From: Actinomycetes bacterium
GTDB lineage: Bacteria; Actinomycetota; Actinomycetes; Actinomycetales; Dermatophilaceae
Reading direction: 5' to 3'
DNA: 55,926 nucleotides
Assembly (NCBI GenBank): GCA_029778715.1
Contig: JAKOPT010000093.1
Location: 1-55,926 of the forward strand
Position 1 is the first letter of the stretch; every line of letters starts with the position of its first letter. Under the pieces are notes generated by a model. The model worked only from the letters and a program-made list of their open reading frames with translations, was not told the DNA's origin and made no database searches. Below, in pieces: positions 29,341 through 37,799 of this stretch. Made by a program: the position numbers and the translations under genes.

Positions 29341-29401
29341 ATCGAGTGAGGAGTTCTTGTCGCCTCGAGCGCATTGAGGCGACAAGAACTCCTCACTCGA
29401 T
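29341..29401. repeat. 26-bp perfect hairpin, family B copy 2
   Basis: The left arm begins ATCGAGTGAGGAGTTCTTGT and its exact complement follows a 9-nt loop. It matches the hairpin at 16064-16124 in all but a few bases. It lies upstream of a gene on the plus strand and upstream of groES, so it does not sit at a gene end and a pure terminator role is less obvious than for copy 1. Confidence 0.8.
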
Positions 29402-29443
29402 GGCCAGCAAGGCCACGTTCGCCGGCCGGGGACGGCATACGGG

Positions 29444-30709
29444 ATGGAAGACTTGCCTGTCATGGATGTCGGCGCGATCCGGTTCCTGGCATCGCCCGAT
29501 GGCCAGGCGCTGTTGCGCGACCTGCCGCCCTACGACGAGGCCGCCGCCCTCCCCCTGAGCGATCGGCTGCGGACCCGCGGGATCGCGCCCGAGCACGTCG
29601 CCGCGCTCCTCACCCAGCAACGGTTGCGCGCGCGGGCGCGAGCGAAATTCGGGCAGTTCGCCGACGGGTTGCTCTTCACCGCCGACGGCCTCGAACAGGC
29701 CAGCCGCCTCGAAGTCGCCACCACGCATGCCCACCGGTTCGCTGCGCTGTCGCTGGCGACGGTCCACGACCTCGGCTGCGGCATCGGCGCCGATGCCATC
29801 ACCATGTCGGTCCTCGGGATCACGGTCGCGGCCGTCGATATCGACCCGCTGACGGCAGCGGTCGCCGACGCGAACCTGCGGCCGTGGCCGGATTCGCGGG
29901 CCCGGGTGGGACGCGCCGAGGAGTTCGTCGCGCCGGTCGATGCGATGCGGTCCCGGATCGGGGCTTGGCTCGACCCGGCCCGCCGGGTGCCGGGCGTCGC
30001 GGATGCGCGGGGCCGGTCGCGCCGTATCTATCGGCTCGAGGACATGTCGCCTTCGTGGACGACGGTGCGTGCCATCGCTGCCGCGGTGCCGGCGACGGGG
30101 GTCAAGTTGAGCCCGTCGTTCCCGCACGACCACGTGCCCGCCGGGGCCGAGGCGCAGTGGACCTCGTGGGACGGCACGGTTCTCGAGTGCGCCGTGTGGT
30201 TCGGGCCGTTGGCGCGCCGCTCCGGCCGCAGCGCCCGGGTCTTGGGGCCCGGCCGGGACCCGATCGAAGTGGACGAGTCGATGGCCCAGCCCGACCCGCC
30301 GGCGGCGTCGTCGCTGGCCGACGTGGGTTTGTGGCTCCACGAGGCTGACCGGGCGGTGCTGCGGGCCGGCCTCATCGGCGCGGTCACGGGCGCGGTCGAC
30401 GGAGTCGAGGTCGACCCCGGCCTGGGTTACGTCTTGACGTCGTCATCCGCGTCGGTCCCCTTCGCCCGCCGGTATGCCGTCCACGAGGCGATGCCGTTCT
30501 CCGTCAAGTCCCTGCGCGGCTGGCTGCGGGCCCGCGGTATCACCGGGTTGACGATCAAGAAGCGCGGAGTGCGCCTGGACGAGGACCAGTTGCGCCGGTC
30601 GTTGAAGGTGGGCCGCGGCGCCGGGGACGGCGAGCAGGCGACGGTTGTGCTGACCCGGGTCGCGGGTCAGCAGGTGGCCCTGGTCGTCTCCGCTGACAAC
30701 GCGCCGTAG
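29444..30709 (+). CDS. Class I SAM-dependent methyltransferase with THUMP-like C-terminus
   Basis: 421 residues. After a helical N-terminus, 'TVHDLGCGIGADAITMSVLGITVAAVDIDPLTAAVADANL' (split across strand-loop-strand) is the SAM-binding motif I and II pair. 'GVKLSPSFPHDHVPAGAEAQWTSWDG' lies in the middle. The C-terminal 90 residues ('FSVKSLRGWLRARGITGLTIKKRGVRLD') are the THUMP-like RNA-binding part seen in a conserved actinobacterial family. Substrate unknown, probably RNA. ATG at 29444 or 29462. Confidence 0.82.
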   Translation: MEDLPVMDVGAIRFLASPDGQALLRDLPPYDEAAALPLSDRLRTRGIAPEHVAALLTQQRLRARARAKFGQFADGLLFTADGLEQASRLEVATTHAHRFAALSLATVHDLGCGIGADAITMSVLGITVAAVDIDPLTAAVADANLRPWPDSRARVGRAEEFVAPVDAMRSRIGAWLDPARRVPGVADARGRSRRIYRLEDMSPSWTTVRAIAAAVPATGVKLSPSFPHDHVPAGAEAQWTSWDGTVLECAVWFGPLARRSGRSARVLGPGRDPIEVDESMAQPDPPAASSLADVGLWLHEADRAVLRAGLIGAVTGAVDGVEVDPGLGYVLTSSSASVPFARRYAVHEAMPFSVKSLRGWLRARGITGLTIKKRGVRLDEDQLRRSLKVGRGAGDGEQATVVLTRVAGQQVALVVSADNAP

Positions 30710-30916
30710 TTCCTCCGGCGGCTTGCCTCAACACGCAGCGCTGCTCAGCGGCGTTGCAGTCCCATCAGCCCCATCAGCCCTACCCGCCCCATCATCTCCG
30801 TCCCCGCCGAACAACCGCGTTCATGGCGAATGACACAGGCGACTAGCGTTGACCGCTGCAAAGGCGCTTGGGTCCGCGAATAGGTCCCCGGCCACGGCAG
30901 ATCGACTCGGTCAAAG

Positions 30917-31168
30917 TCACTGGCGGAGCGAGGCGAGAAGTTCATGCACCCGCCGACGAGACTCATCCGCGTTTACCAAGGTGACTCTGCCGTCCAAGAT
31001 CTCCTTGACGCGCGAACCAATCTCGTCCAGCCAGGCGGCCTCGACCTCTGGCTGGGCGCTGACGACGTCATGGCGAACACTGGCAAGGAGCCCATGGGCA
31101 ACGACCGCACGAGCCTCAAGATCAAGCTCAAGGCCCGCCTGGTAGACCTCATGGACTTGCGCCGCCAT
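30917..31168 (-). CDS. Orphan addiction-module antitoxin-like protein
   Basis: 83 residues. 'LELDLEARAVVAHGLLASVR' then 'EAAWLDEIGSRVKEILDGRVTLVNADESRRRVHELL' matches the family whose members usually precede a RelE/ParE-type toxin gene (TIGR02574-like). No toxin follows: the 200 nt downstream contain only a short stretch ('STLVACVIRHERG') faintly like a RelE/ParE end, too little to call. It is either an orphan antitoxin or the remains of a broken module. Confidence 0.72.
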   Translation of the reverse strand: MAAQVHEVYQAGLELDLEARAVVAHGLLASVRHDVVSAQPEVEAAWLDEIGSRVKEILDGRVTLVNADESRRRVHELLASLRQ

Positions 31169-31230
31169 GCATGCCAGTGTATGCGGACATACAGTCCTGG
31201 GCCACGGTCATAACCCGACGTGCTTCCCCG

Positions 31231-32946
31231 TCATGCAGATGACGAATGGGCCAAGCCCGAACTGCGGGCCAGGTCGAGGGCGCGGCGGGCGGCGGCGAGG
31301 GCAGGCTCGCGGTCGGCGTCGACGATGGCGAGGCGGGTGCGGCGCTCGACGAGGTCCTCGGGAGTGAGGGCGCCCTCGGCCAGGGCTCCCCAGAGCAGTT
31401 CGACCCCAAGGGTATGCCGTCCCGGCACGACCGGTTCGGCGAGCCAGTCGGCCTCGTGGCGGAGGTCCCAGACCGCTTGGGCCTCAAGGCCATAGCGTCG
31501 GACCAGGGGTCGAGGTGCATCGAGGCCAGCAAGGTCACGCGCTGGCGCGGCCCCGACGAGGGGCAGAGTAGTGGTGACGCAGGGTGCGCCGTGGCCCAGT
31601 CGCCGTGTCACGGCGTCGATGGCGTCCTGGGCCATGCGCCGGTAGGTCGTCAACTTGCCGCCGGCGATGGTGATCGGCTCCCCGGGTTCGTCGATGAGCA
31701 GGTGCTTGCGCGACACATCAGCCGAGTCGATGGCCGCAGCGGGGGCACCCGCTTCCTCGGGCGCGACCCGGCTGACCAGGGGCCGCAGCCCGGCGAACTG
31801 CCCGATGACATCGGCGCGCGTCAAGGGCCGGGCCAGGGCCGCGTTGATCGTCCCGAGCAGGAAGTCGATGTCGGCCTCGGGCACCTCCGGGGCCACCCCA
31901 TCGGCACCGGGCGCAGGCTCGTCGGTCAGCCCGATGTAGGTCAACCCGCCCGGTTGCGGCAGCGCAAAGACATAGCGCCCGAAATGTCCCGGCACCGGCA
32001 CCGTCAGCACCGCGCGCGGATCGCCGAGGAGGTCACTCCGGACGACCACATGGGAACCGCGGCTCGGAGTGACGGCCAGCTGCGCGGCATACTCACCGAC
32101 CCAGACCCCGGTCGCATTGACGACCACCCCCTCGGCCACGACCGACTCACCGGTGAACTCGTCGGTGAGGCGCACCGAGCGTTCGGTGAGTTCGGTGGCG
32201 GCGCAATGGGTGAGGACCTCGGCGCCGAGGCCGGCCGCGGTCCGGGCCACCGCGACGACCAGGCGCGCGTCGTCTTCGAGTTGGCCGTCGAAGTAGAGCA
32301 GGCCGCCGCGCAACCCGTCGGGTTGGATGCCGGGCAGGTGGACCTGGACCTCGCGGCGCGAGATGCGGCGGGGGCGCGGCAGCAAGGCGCCAGGCGTGCG
32401 CACGCCGAGACGCAGGGCGTCGCCGAGGCGGATCCCCACTTCGGCGAGCGCGCCCATGGCCCGGCCGGTGCGCGTGTCGAGCGGCACGATCGTCGCCAGG
32501 GGCGTGACGAGGTGGGGGGCGATCGCGGTCATGAGGTAGTGGCGCTCGAGGGCCGACTCGTGGGCGATGGCGAGGTCGCCCTTGGCGAGGTAGCGCAGGC
32601 CGCCGTGGACGAGTTTGCTGCTCCACCGGCTCGTGCCGGCGGCGAGGTCGACGCGTTCGACGAGGAGGGTGCGCAGGCCGCGGGCGGCGGCGTCGAGGGC
32701 ACAGCCGGCGCCGGTGATGCCGCCACCGACGACGATGACGTCCCAGGGGCGGTCGGCTGTGCGCGCCCAGGTGGCGGCGCGGGTCGCGGCGTCGAGGCGG
32801 GTGGTCGGGTTGGGCGTGTACACAACCCCCCTATTGGTCGATTGTGGACGAGTCGAGGGGTCGGGGCAGGTGGTCGGGTTGGGCGTGTACACAACCCCCC
32901 TATTGGTCGATTGTGAACGAGTCGAGGGGTCAGGGCGGGCGGGCAT
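31231..32946 (-). CDS. glpD: Glycerol-3-phosphate dehydrogenase (FAD)
   Basis: 571 residues from the ATG at 32946. It oxidises sn-glycerol-3-phosphate to dihydroxyacetone phosphate and passes electrons to the quinone pool. Motifs: 'DVIVVGGGITGAGCALDAAARG' (FAD, spanning strand and helix), 'GTSRWSSKLVHGGLRYLAKGD', 'ALERHYLMTAIAPHLV' and 'VVNATGVWVGEYA', all GlpD hallmarks. The first 45 residues are an odd duplication: two nearly identical 22-23 residue units read through two family A hairpins ('STNRGVVYTPNPTT'). Homology to GlpD starts only after them. A GTG in the second unit (codon 41, 32826) could be the real start. It follows the TetR gene after 10 nt and is probably its co-regulated partner. 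Confidence 0.93.
   Translation of the reverse strand: MPARPDPSTRSQSTNRGVVYTPNPTTCPDPSTRPQSTNRGVVYTPNPTTRLDAATRAATWARTADRPWDVIVVGGGITGAGCALDAAARGLRTLLVERVDLAAGTSRWSSKLVHGGLRYLAKGDLAIAHESALERHYLMTAIAPHLVTPLATIVPLDTRTGRAMGALAEVGIRLGDALRLGVRTPGALLPRPRRISRREVQVHLPGIQPDGLRGGLLYFDGQLEDDARLVVAVARTAAGLGAEVLTHCAATELTERSVRLTDEFTGESVVAEGVVVNATGVWVGEYAAQLAVTPSRGSHVVVRSDLLGDPRAVLTVPVPGHFGRYVFALPQPGGLTYIGLTDEPAPGADGVAPEVPEADIDFLLGTINAALARPLTRADVIGQFAGLRPLVSRVAPEEAGAPAAAIDSADVSRKHLLIDEPGEPITIAGGKLTTYRRMAQDAIDAVTRRLGHGAPCVTTTLPLVGAAPARDLAGLDAPRPLVRRYGLEAQAVWDLRHEADWLAEPVVPGRHTLGVELLWGALAEGALTPEDLVERRTRLAIVDADREPALAAARRALDLARSSGLAHSSSA
32818..32918. repeat. Two copies of hairpin family A at the start of glpD
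   Basis: Copies at 32818-32849 and 32887-32918 are 69 nt apart inside a tandem duplication. Arms are GTACACAAC and GATTGTGGAC or GATTGTGAAC around the CTATTGG core. They lie between the tetR stop and the conserved part of glpD, in or just before its coding sequence. Confidence 0.85.
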
Positions 32947-32956
32947 GGCGGGCTCC

Positions 32957-33535
32957 TCAGGGGGCGAGGTAGCGGTCGACGAGCAGGCGGACCTCTGCGT
33001 CGACCGTCGCCGGGGCGGCTTCGTGGCGCACGATGGCGGCCGAAAGCACGAACGGGGCGAGGGCAAGGATGAGGGTGAGAGTGGCGACGTCGGGGTCCAT
33101 CGCGCGGATCGACCCGTCGGCGTGCCCGGCGAGGATGAGGTCGCGCATGAACTCACGCAGCCGCTGCTGGCTGTGCCCGAGCCGGTCGGTGACGTAGGGC
33201 ACGAGCAACTCGGGGTCGTGATGGAGCAGGGCCTCGACCAGGGCGGAGTCACGCAGGGCGACGATGCCGGCGACGATCGTGTCGGCCAACGTGTCGCGCG
33301 CGGTCCGCGCTCGCGGGGGTAGCGCGGCGACCGCGGCGAGGACAACCTGTTCGTGTTCGTAGGACAGGGCGTCGAGGATCAGTTGGCGTATGCCGCCCCC
33401 GCGCCGATAGACCGTCACTCTCGACACGCCGGCGCGGGCCGCGATCGAGGTCGCCGTGGCGCGTCGCACGCCGTAGTCGATGACCTCGGCCCGCACGGCT
33501 GCCATCAGGGCTTCGTCGGGGGCATCCATGGGCAC
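32957..33535 (-). CDS. TetR-family transcriptional regulator
   Basis: 192 residues from the ATG at 33535 (a Met two codons later is equally possible). 'GVRRATATSIAARAGVSRVTVYRRGGGIRQLILDAL' (helix, turn, recognition helix and the start of helix 4) is a TetR HTH; the remainder is the helical ligand-binding core. It lies between glpD (same strand, 10 nt downstream) and the divergent FAD oxidase gene, and a strong palindrome lies in the 45-nt gap, so it most likely represses both directions and responds to a lipid or glycerol-derived ligand. Confidence 0.9.
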   Translation of the reverse strand: MPMDAPDEALMAAVRAEVIDYGVRRATATSIAARAGVSRVTVYRRGGGIRQLILDALSYEHEQVVLAAVAALPPRARTARDTLADTIVAGIVALRDSALVEALLHHDPELLVPYVTDRLGHSQQRLREFMRDLILAGHADGSIRAMDPDVATLTLILALAPFVLSAAIVRHEAAPATVDAEVRLLVDRYLAP

Positions 33536-33552
33536 CTGCCTTCTTGCAACGC

Positions 33553-33579
33553 TGTAACACTTCGTGCAACAGTGTTACA
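33553..33579. promoter_or_regulatory. TetR operator in a divergent promoter
   Basis: TGTAACACT-9-AGTGTTACA is a perfect 9-bp inverted repeat. A second TTGCAAC motif overlaps its left edge and the spacer repeats GTGCAAC. It ends one base before the ATG of the FAD oxidase gene at 33581, so bound repressor would cover the start site, and that message is probably leaderless. Confidence 0.75.
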
Positions 33580-33580
33580 C

Positions 33581-35347
33581 ATGGCTGACGCGCTGACGCA
33601 CTCGATCCCCCGTTCCGTGTGGCATGGCTGGGGCGACCCCAGCGAGGCGAAACCGCTGAGCGACCGGGCCTGGCGGCAGTTGGCGCGTGAGGTCGGGGCG
33701 AAGCGGCAGGCAGCCCCGTCCCGCCCGGTGGCGATCGAGGATGTCGTGCTGCCCGAGAGCCGGTTGTCGACGGACGATGCTGCGGCATTAGCGGCCGTTG
33801 TCGGGCGGGAGCACGTCGCCACCGATCGGGTGGCCCGGATCGAGCACGCGGGGGGCAAGTCCTACCCGGACATTCGGCGGTTGCGTTTCGGGGACGGCGG
33901 GCAGGCTCCCGATGCGGTCGTGTTTCCCGGCACGGCCGACGAAGTCGTCGACCTCTTGGCCGTCTGCAGCGCCCGTCGCCTCGCCGTCGTGCCCTTCGGC
34001 GGGGGGACGAGTGTCGTCGGCGGGGTCTCGGGGGACATCGAGGGCGGTTCGCCGGTGGACGCGGCGCTCGCCGGGGCCGACCCTCTCGACCCGACCACGT
34101 CGGGAAGTGACGCCCGGGCAGGCGAGGCGAGCGGGCGGCATACGCCTGACCGACTGACAGCGGTGGTGACGGTCGACCTGCGGCGCCTCAACCGGCTGCT
34201 GGCCCTGGACACGGTGAGCCGGATCGCGACGTTCGAGCCGGGGATCCGGGGGCCGGAGATCGAGGCGGCGCTGCACCCGCACGGGCTGACGCTGGGGCAT
34301 TACCCGCAGAGTCATCAGGAGGCGACGCTCGGCGGGTACGTCGCGACCCGCTCGGCGGGGCAGGCGTCGACGGGGTACGGGCGGATCGACGAGGTCGTCG
34401 TCGGTGCCCGATTGGCCACTCCCCGAGGCGAATTGGTCGTCGGCGGGCGGGCGCCGGCGTCGGCGGCGGGGCCGCGGCTGCTCGACCTGGTGGTCGGCAG
34501 CGAGGGGGCGTTGGGGATCATCACGGAGGCGAGCGTGCGGGTCGCGCCGCTGCCGAGCGTCAAGCGGTATGCCGCGTGCGCGTTTCCGTCGTTCGAGGCG
34601 GCGGCCGAGGCGCTGCGGGAGATGGCGCAGGAGCTGGGCCATGGGGTGTTGCCGGATGTGTGTCGGCTCTCCGATGCCGAGGAGACGCGGGTGGGTTTGA
34701 CGTTGGCGGGGCGCGGCGGGGCGGCGTTGTCGCGGTGGTTGCGGGTGCGGGGGTTGAAGCGGCCGTGTCTGGCGCTGTTCGTGTGGGAGGGGCGTGAGGA
34801 GTCGGTGCTGCGGTCGCGGGCGCGGCGGTGCGAGGCGGTGTTTGCGCGGTTCGGGGCGCGATCGGTGCCCTCGAAGGTGACGCGGGCGTGGGAGCATGGG
34901 CGCTTTGCCGGGCCGTACCTGCGCGATGAACTGATGGGGCATGGGGTCTTGGCCGACACCCTGGAGACGGCGACGACGTGGGAGAACCTGGGGTCGTTGC
35001 ATGAGGCGGTCGGCGCGGCGATCGGGTCGGCTTTGGTGGCCGCTGGGACGCCGGGTCTGGTCCAGTGTCACGTGTCGCATGTGTATGCCGCGGGCGCGTC
35101 ATTGTACTACACGTTCGTCGCGCGGGAGGCGGCCGACCCGGTGGCGCAGTGGGCCGCGGTGAAGGCGGCGGCGAGTTCGGCGATTGTCGCTGGTGGGGGG
35201 ACGATCACGCACCATCACGCGGTGGGGAGGGATCACCGGGAGTTCTTGGGTGCCGAGATCGGCGGGCTCGGGGTCGAGGTGCTGCGCGCGGTCAAGTCCG
35301 TAGTGGACCCGGCTGGAGTGCTGAACCCGGGAACGCTCCTGCCCTGA
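33581..35347 (+). CDS. FAD-linked oxidase, alkylglycerone-phosphate synthase-like
   Basis: 588 residues from the ATG at 33581. The N-terminal 'RSVWHGWGDPSEAKPLSDRAW' and 'GKSYPDIRRLRFGDGGQAPDAV' lead into the PCMH-type FAD domain with 'VVPFGGGTSVVGGV' and 'TLGHYPQSHQEATLGGYVATRS'. The C-terminus carries 'THHHAVGRDHREFL' (the tri-His active-site motif of alkylglycerone-phosphate synthase) and 'VDPAGVLNPGTLLP'. Such enzymes swap the acyl group of acyl-DHAP for an alkyl chain; bacterial relatives may be involved in ether lipid synthesis. Divergent from tetR-glpD, which also handles glycerol-phosphate chemistry. A roughly 45-residue low-complexity insert follows 'GGVSGDIEGG'. Confidence 0.88.
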   Translation: MADALTHSIPRSVWHGWGDPSEAKPLSDRAWRQLAREVGAKRQAAPSRPVAIEDVVLPESRLSTDDAAALAAVVGREHVATDRVARIEHAGGKSYPDIRRLRFGDGGQAPDAVVFPGTADEVVDLLAVCSARRLAVVPFGGGTSVVGGVSGDIEGGSPVDAALAGADPLDPTTSGSDARAGEASGRHTPDRLTAVVTVDLRRLNRLLALDTVSRIATFEPGIRGPEIEAALHPHGLTLGHYPQSHQEATLGGYVATRSAGQASTGYGRIDEVVVGARLATPRGELVVGGRAPASAAGPRLLDLVVGSEGALGIITEASVRVAPLPSVKRYAACAFPSFEAAAEALREMAQELGHGVLPDVCRLSDAEETRVGLTLAGRGGAALSRWLRVRGLKRPCLALFVWEGREESVLRSRARRCEAVFARFGARSVPSKVTRAWEHGRFAGPYLRDELMGHGVLADTLETATTWENLGSLHEAVGAAIGSALVAAGTPGLVQCHVSHVYAAGASLYYTFVAREAADPVAQWAAVKAAASSAIVAGGGTITHHHAVGRDHREFLGAEIGGLGVEVLRAVKSVVDPAGVLNPGTLLP

Positions 35348-35444
35348 GGGTGCTGGCCTCCGCGTTGGTGTGTCTCTGCGGTCGGAGGGAGGGCGACTGA
35401 CGCGCCGAGCCGGCTGGCCGGCATACGGTCATCGTTTCTAGAGG

Positions 35445-35479
35445 TGTGGGCGCCGTACCAATTTGGTACGGCGCCCACA
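35445..35479. terminator. Hairpin family C, copy 2
   Basis: Same 35-nt palindrome core as 14540-14574: TGTGGGCGCCGTACCAA and complement around one T. It marks the end of the FAD oxidase transcription unit and the left edge of the CRISPR island. Confidence 0.78.
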
Positions 35480-35560
35480 GTTTCGTGTAGGCACACCCCG
35501 CGAGGACCTAACTCGCTATTGGACCGGCCGTCATAGATCGGGCAGGCATGCCGATGGCTT

Positions 35561-37195
35561 CTTGCTAATTGCTGCTCGTCCGCGAGTACAGCGGAACTCG
35601 CCGGGATGAACGACTTCAACCCGGAGATCTCGATTCTATTCGCTGCTCGTCAGCGAGTACAGCGGAACCCGCACGTCACTAAAGAATGAGAAAACCGCGG
35701 GGGTCCCGTTTCTATTCGCTGCTCGTCAGTGAGTACAGCGGAACCAGGGACCCAGCGCAGGACTGGACCGATATCGGTTTCTATTCGCTGCTCGTCAGCG
35801 AGTACAGCGGAACAGGCTGAATTCCCTTACCGGACCGACTGCTACTGCCGGTTTCTATTCGCTGCTCGTCAGCGAGTACAGCGGAACACTGGGCAATATC
35901 GCCCGCAAGCCGGGCTCGGCATGTGTTTCTATTCGCTGCTCGTCAGCGAGTACAGCGGAACCGGCATTGATTGCCGCCGCGACACCTGGCGTCGCGTTTC
36001 TATTCGCTGCTCGTCAGCGAGTACAGCGGAACGCCTCGACTTCGGCGACGGAACGGCCATGGCCCGCAAGTTTCTATTCGCTGCTCGTCAGCGAGTACAG
36101 CGGAACCCACCTGTGCTGAACGGCAACATCTACCACGTAGAGTTTCTATTCGCTGCTCGTCAGCGAGTACAGCGGAACGTGGAGCGTATCTACGTCGAGA
36201 TGATCACTGGGGACGTTGTGTTTCTATTCGCTCCTCGTCAGCGAGTACAGCGGAACGGGGGGCGGCTCTGCCACCTGGCGGAGACCGTCCGGTTTCTATT
36301 CGCTGCTCGTCAGCGAGTACAGCGAACCCGGCTTCCAGTGGAGTACTCCGGGCTGGGCCGTCTTGTTTCTATTCGCTGCTCGTCAGCGAGTACAGCGGAA
36401 CGACACCTCGGGGGGATGTGGCTGTACCGACAGGGTTTCTATTCGCTGCTCGTCAGCGAGTACAGCGGAACCGGCTCATACGTCGACATTTCCTACTGCG
36501 ATGCCGTTTCTATTCGCTGCTCGTCAGCGAGTACAGCGGAACCAGCGGCAAGCGCGGCAAGGTCACCATCAACCCCAAGGGTTTCTATTCGCTGCTCGTC
36601 AGCGAGTACAGCGGAACCGTCATCTTTGAGGGCCACAAGGTATCAGCGCGTTTCTATTCGCTGCTCGTCAGCGAGTACAGCGGAACTCCCAGGGCTGGAC
36701 GGGTACCTACCCGAACTGCCTGCAGTTTCTATTCGCTGCTCGTCAGCGAGTACAGCGGAACGGTTACCCCTGTTCGGCGCGATAGTAGTATTTTTCTCGT
36801 TTCTATTCGCTGCTCGTCAGCGAGTACAGCGGAACGTGAACGTCGAGGCGGTAATCTGTCGGGACGGGTTTCTATTCGCTGCTCGTCAGCGAGTACAGCG
36901 GAACGCGCCGATGACGGTGCGGATGATGCCGAGGCAGTGGCCAGTTTCTATTCGCTGCTCGTCAGCGAGTACAGCGGAACTGGGGCAGGCGGACCCTGAG
37001 GACCTGGGCGAGAGTTTCTATTCGCTGCTCGTCAGCGAGTACAGCGGAACTCCCGCCGGTCGCCGGCATCTACGACTCGATGGTCGTTTCTATTCGCTGC
37101 TCGTCAGCGAGTACAGCGGAACCACATGCCGAGCATTCGGCCTGGGCCGGCGAAGGACGTTTCTATTCGCTGCTCGTCAGCGAGTACAGCGGAAC
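35561..37195 (-). CRISPR. CRISPR array 1: 22 repeats plus one degenerate repeat
   Basis: The 37-nt repeat reads GTTTCTATTCGC at its plus-strand left end and GTACAGCGGAAC at its right end. Complete repeats start at 35632, 35708, 35777, 35851, 35925, 35996, 36070, 36142, 36220, 36292, 36365, 36435, 36506, 36581, 36650, 36725, 36799, 36868, 36944, 37014, 37086 and 37159. A decayed copy is at 35561-35597. Spacers are 32-41 nt, all different. On the minus strand each repeat ends in ATAGAAAC, like the 8-nt crRNA handle of type I/III systems, and decayed repeats are at low coordinates, so transcription is leftward with the leader at 37196. Variants: T2A in the first repeat (35632), one C-T change at 35708, one G-C at 36220, and a 1-nt deletion (36 nt) at 36292. 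Confidence 0.98.
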
Positions 37196-37380
37196 CCTAC
37201 CCCCTCGGACAGGGCTCTGACCAGCACCGATGCGACCCGTTTGCACACCCCCCGCTTCGGAGGCACGGACCTGCGGCCCAAGAGGCGCCTCCAGCGCCCG
37301 TTTTCGCAGGTCACAGGCGGTGCACACCCTAAGCCACTCGGAGCCAATCCCGGACCCACCCCCGCGAGGTTGCTCACTCT
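37196..37380 (-). promoter_or_regulatory. Leader of array 1
   Basis: Starting directly at the last repeat, this stretch aligns with 52109-52290 beside array 2. Shared blocks include GGACAGGGCTCTGACCAGCA, TTGCACACCCCCC, GTTTTCGC and CACACCCTAAGCCAC. Conservation beside two arrays identifies it as the leader that directs spacer insertion and carries the array promoter. It lies between array 1 and cas2; the 285-nt gap 37196-37480 holds nothing else. Confidence 0.85.
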
Positions 37381-37480
37381 CACGGCATACGGCGCCCCTC
37401 TGCCCCCAGGCGGCTGGCCATCAACACCGGAAACACCCTCGTGCACAAGCACAATCATCGCCTCACCCATCGATAGTGCC

Positions 37481-37759
37481 CTACAGTGCCGACCAGTAGA
37501 GGACCCGCTCGGGGCGCCTGGATTGCCCCACGCACACCATCGACCCGGCGCAGGTGCCGCATTGAATGAAGAAATGCAACGAGTCGACATCGAGATCCAT
37601 GATAGCGGCCAATCGGTCACGCACTTCAATGAGTTCCTCTTTCGAGACGTCGATGAGAAAGACCGATTTCTGCACCCGATCGCCCCACGACTGAAGAATA
37701 GCCGCGACCCGGCTGCGACGCCCGTCCTCGCGAATGTCGTAGGCAGCGACAACCATCAT
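37481..37759 (-). CDS. cas2: Cas2
   Basis: 92 residues. 'MMVVAAYDIREDGRRSRVAAIL' is the Cas2 ferredoxin-like first strand with the conserved Asp in 'YDI', and 'WGDRVQKSVFLIDVSKEELI' is the second signature ('G.RvQ.SVF'). It bridges Cas1 dimers in the spacer-integration complex. Last gene of the eleven-gene cas operon, 40 nt after the Cas1 stop and 100 nt before the array 1 leader. Cys residues at the C-terminal end are unusual but harmless-looking. Confidence 0.96.
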   Translation of the reverse strand: MMVVAAYDIREDGRRSRVAAILQSWGDRVQKSVFLIDVSKEELIEVRDRLAAIMDLDVDSLHFFIQCGTCAGSMVCVGQSRRPERVLYWSAL

Positions 37760-37799
37760 CGCCGAATCACCTCCTCGCCATCACGAGCATCCACCGCAC

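Noticed and set aside
30745..30916. A possible RelE/ParE toxin remnant after the orphan antitoxin
   Set aside because: Only about 13 residues look toxin-like, with no catalytic residues; too weak to list.
35348..35560. An attachment site or transposase at the left border of the CRISPR island
   Set aside because: Only a hairpin shared with 14538 is seen; there are no matching direct repeats at the right border and no tRNA gene.
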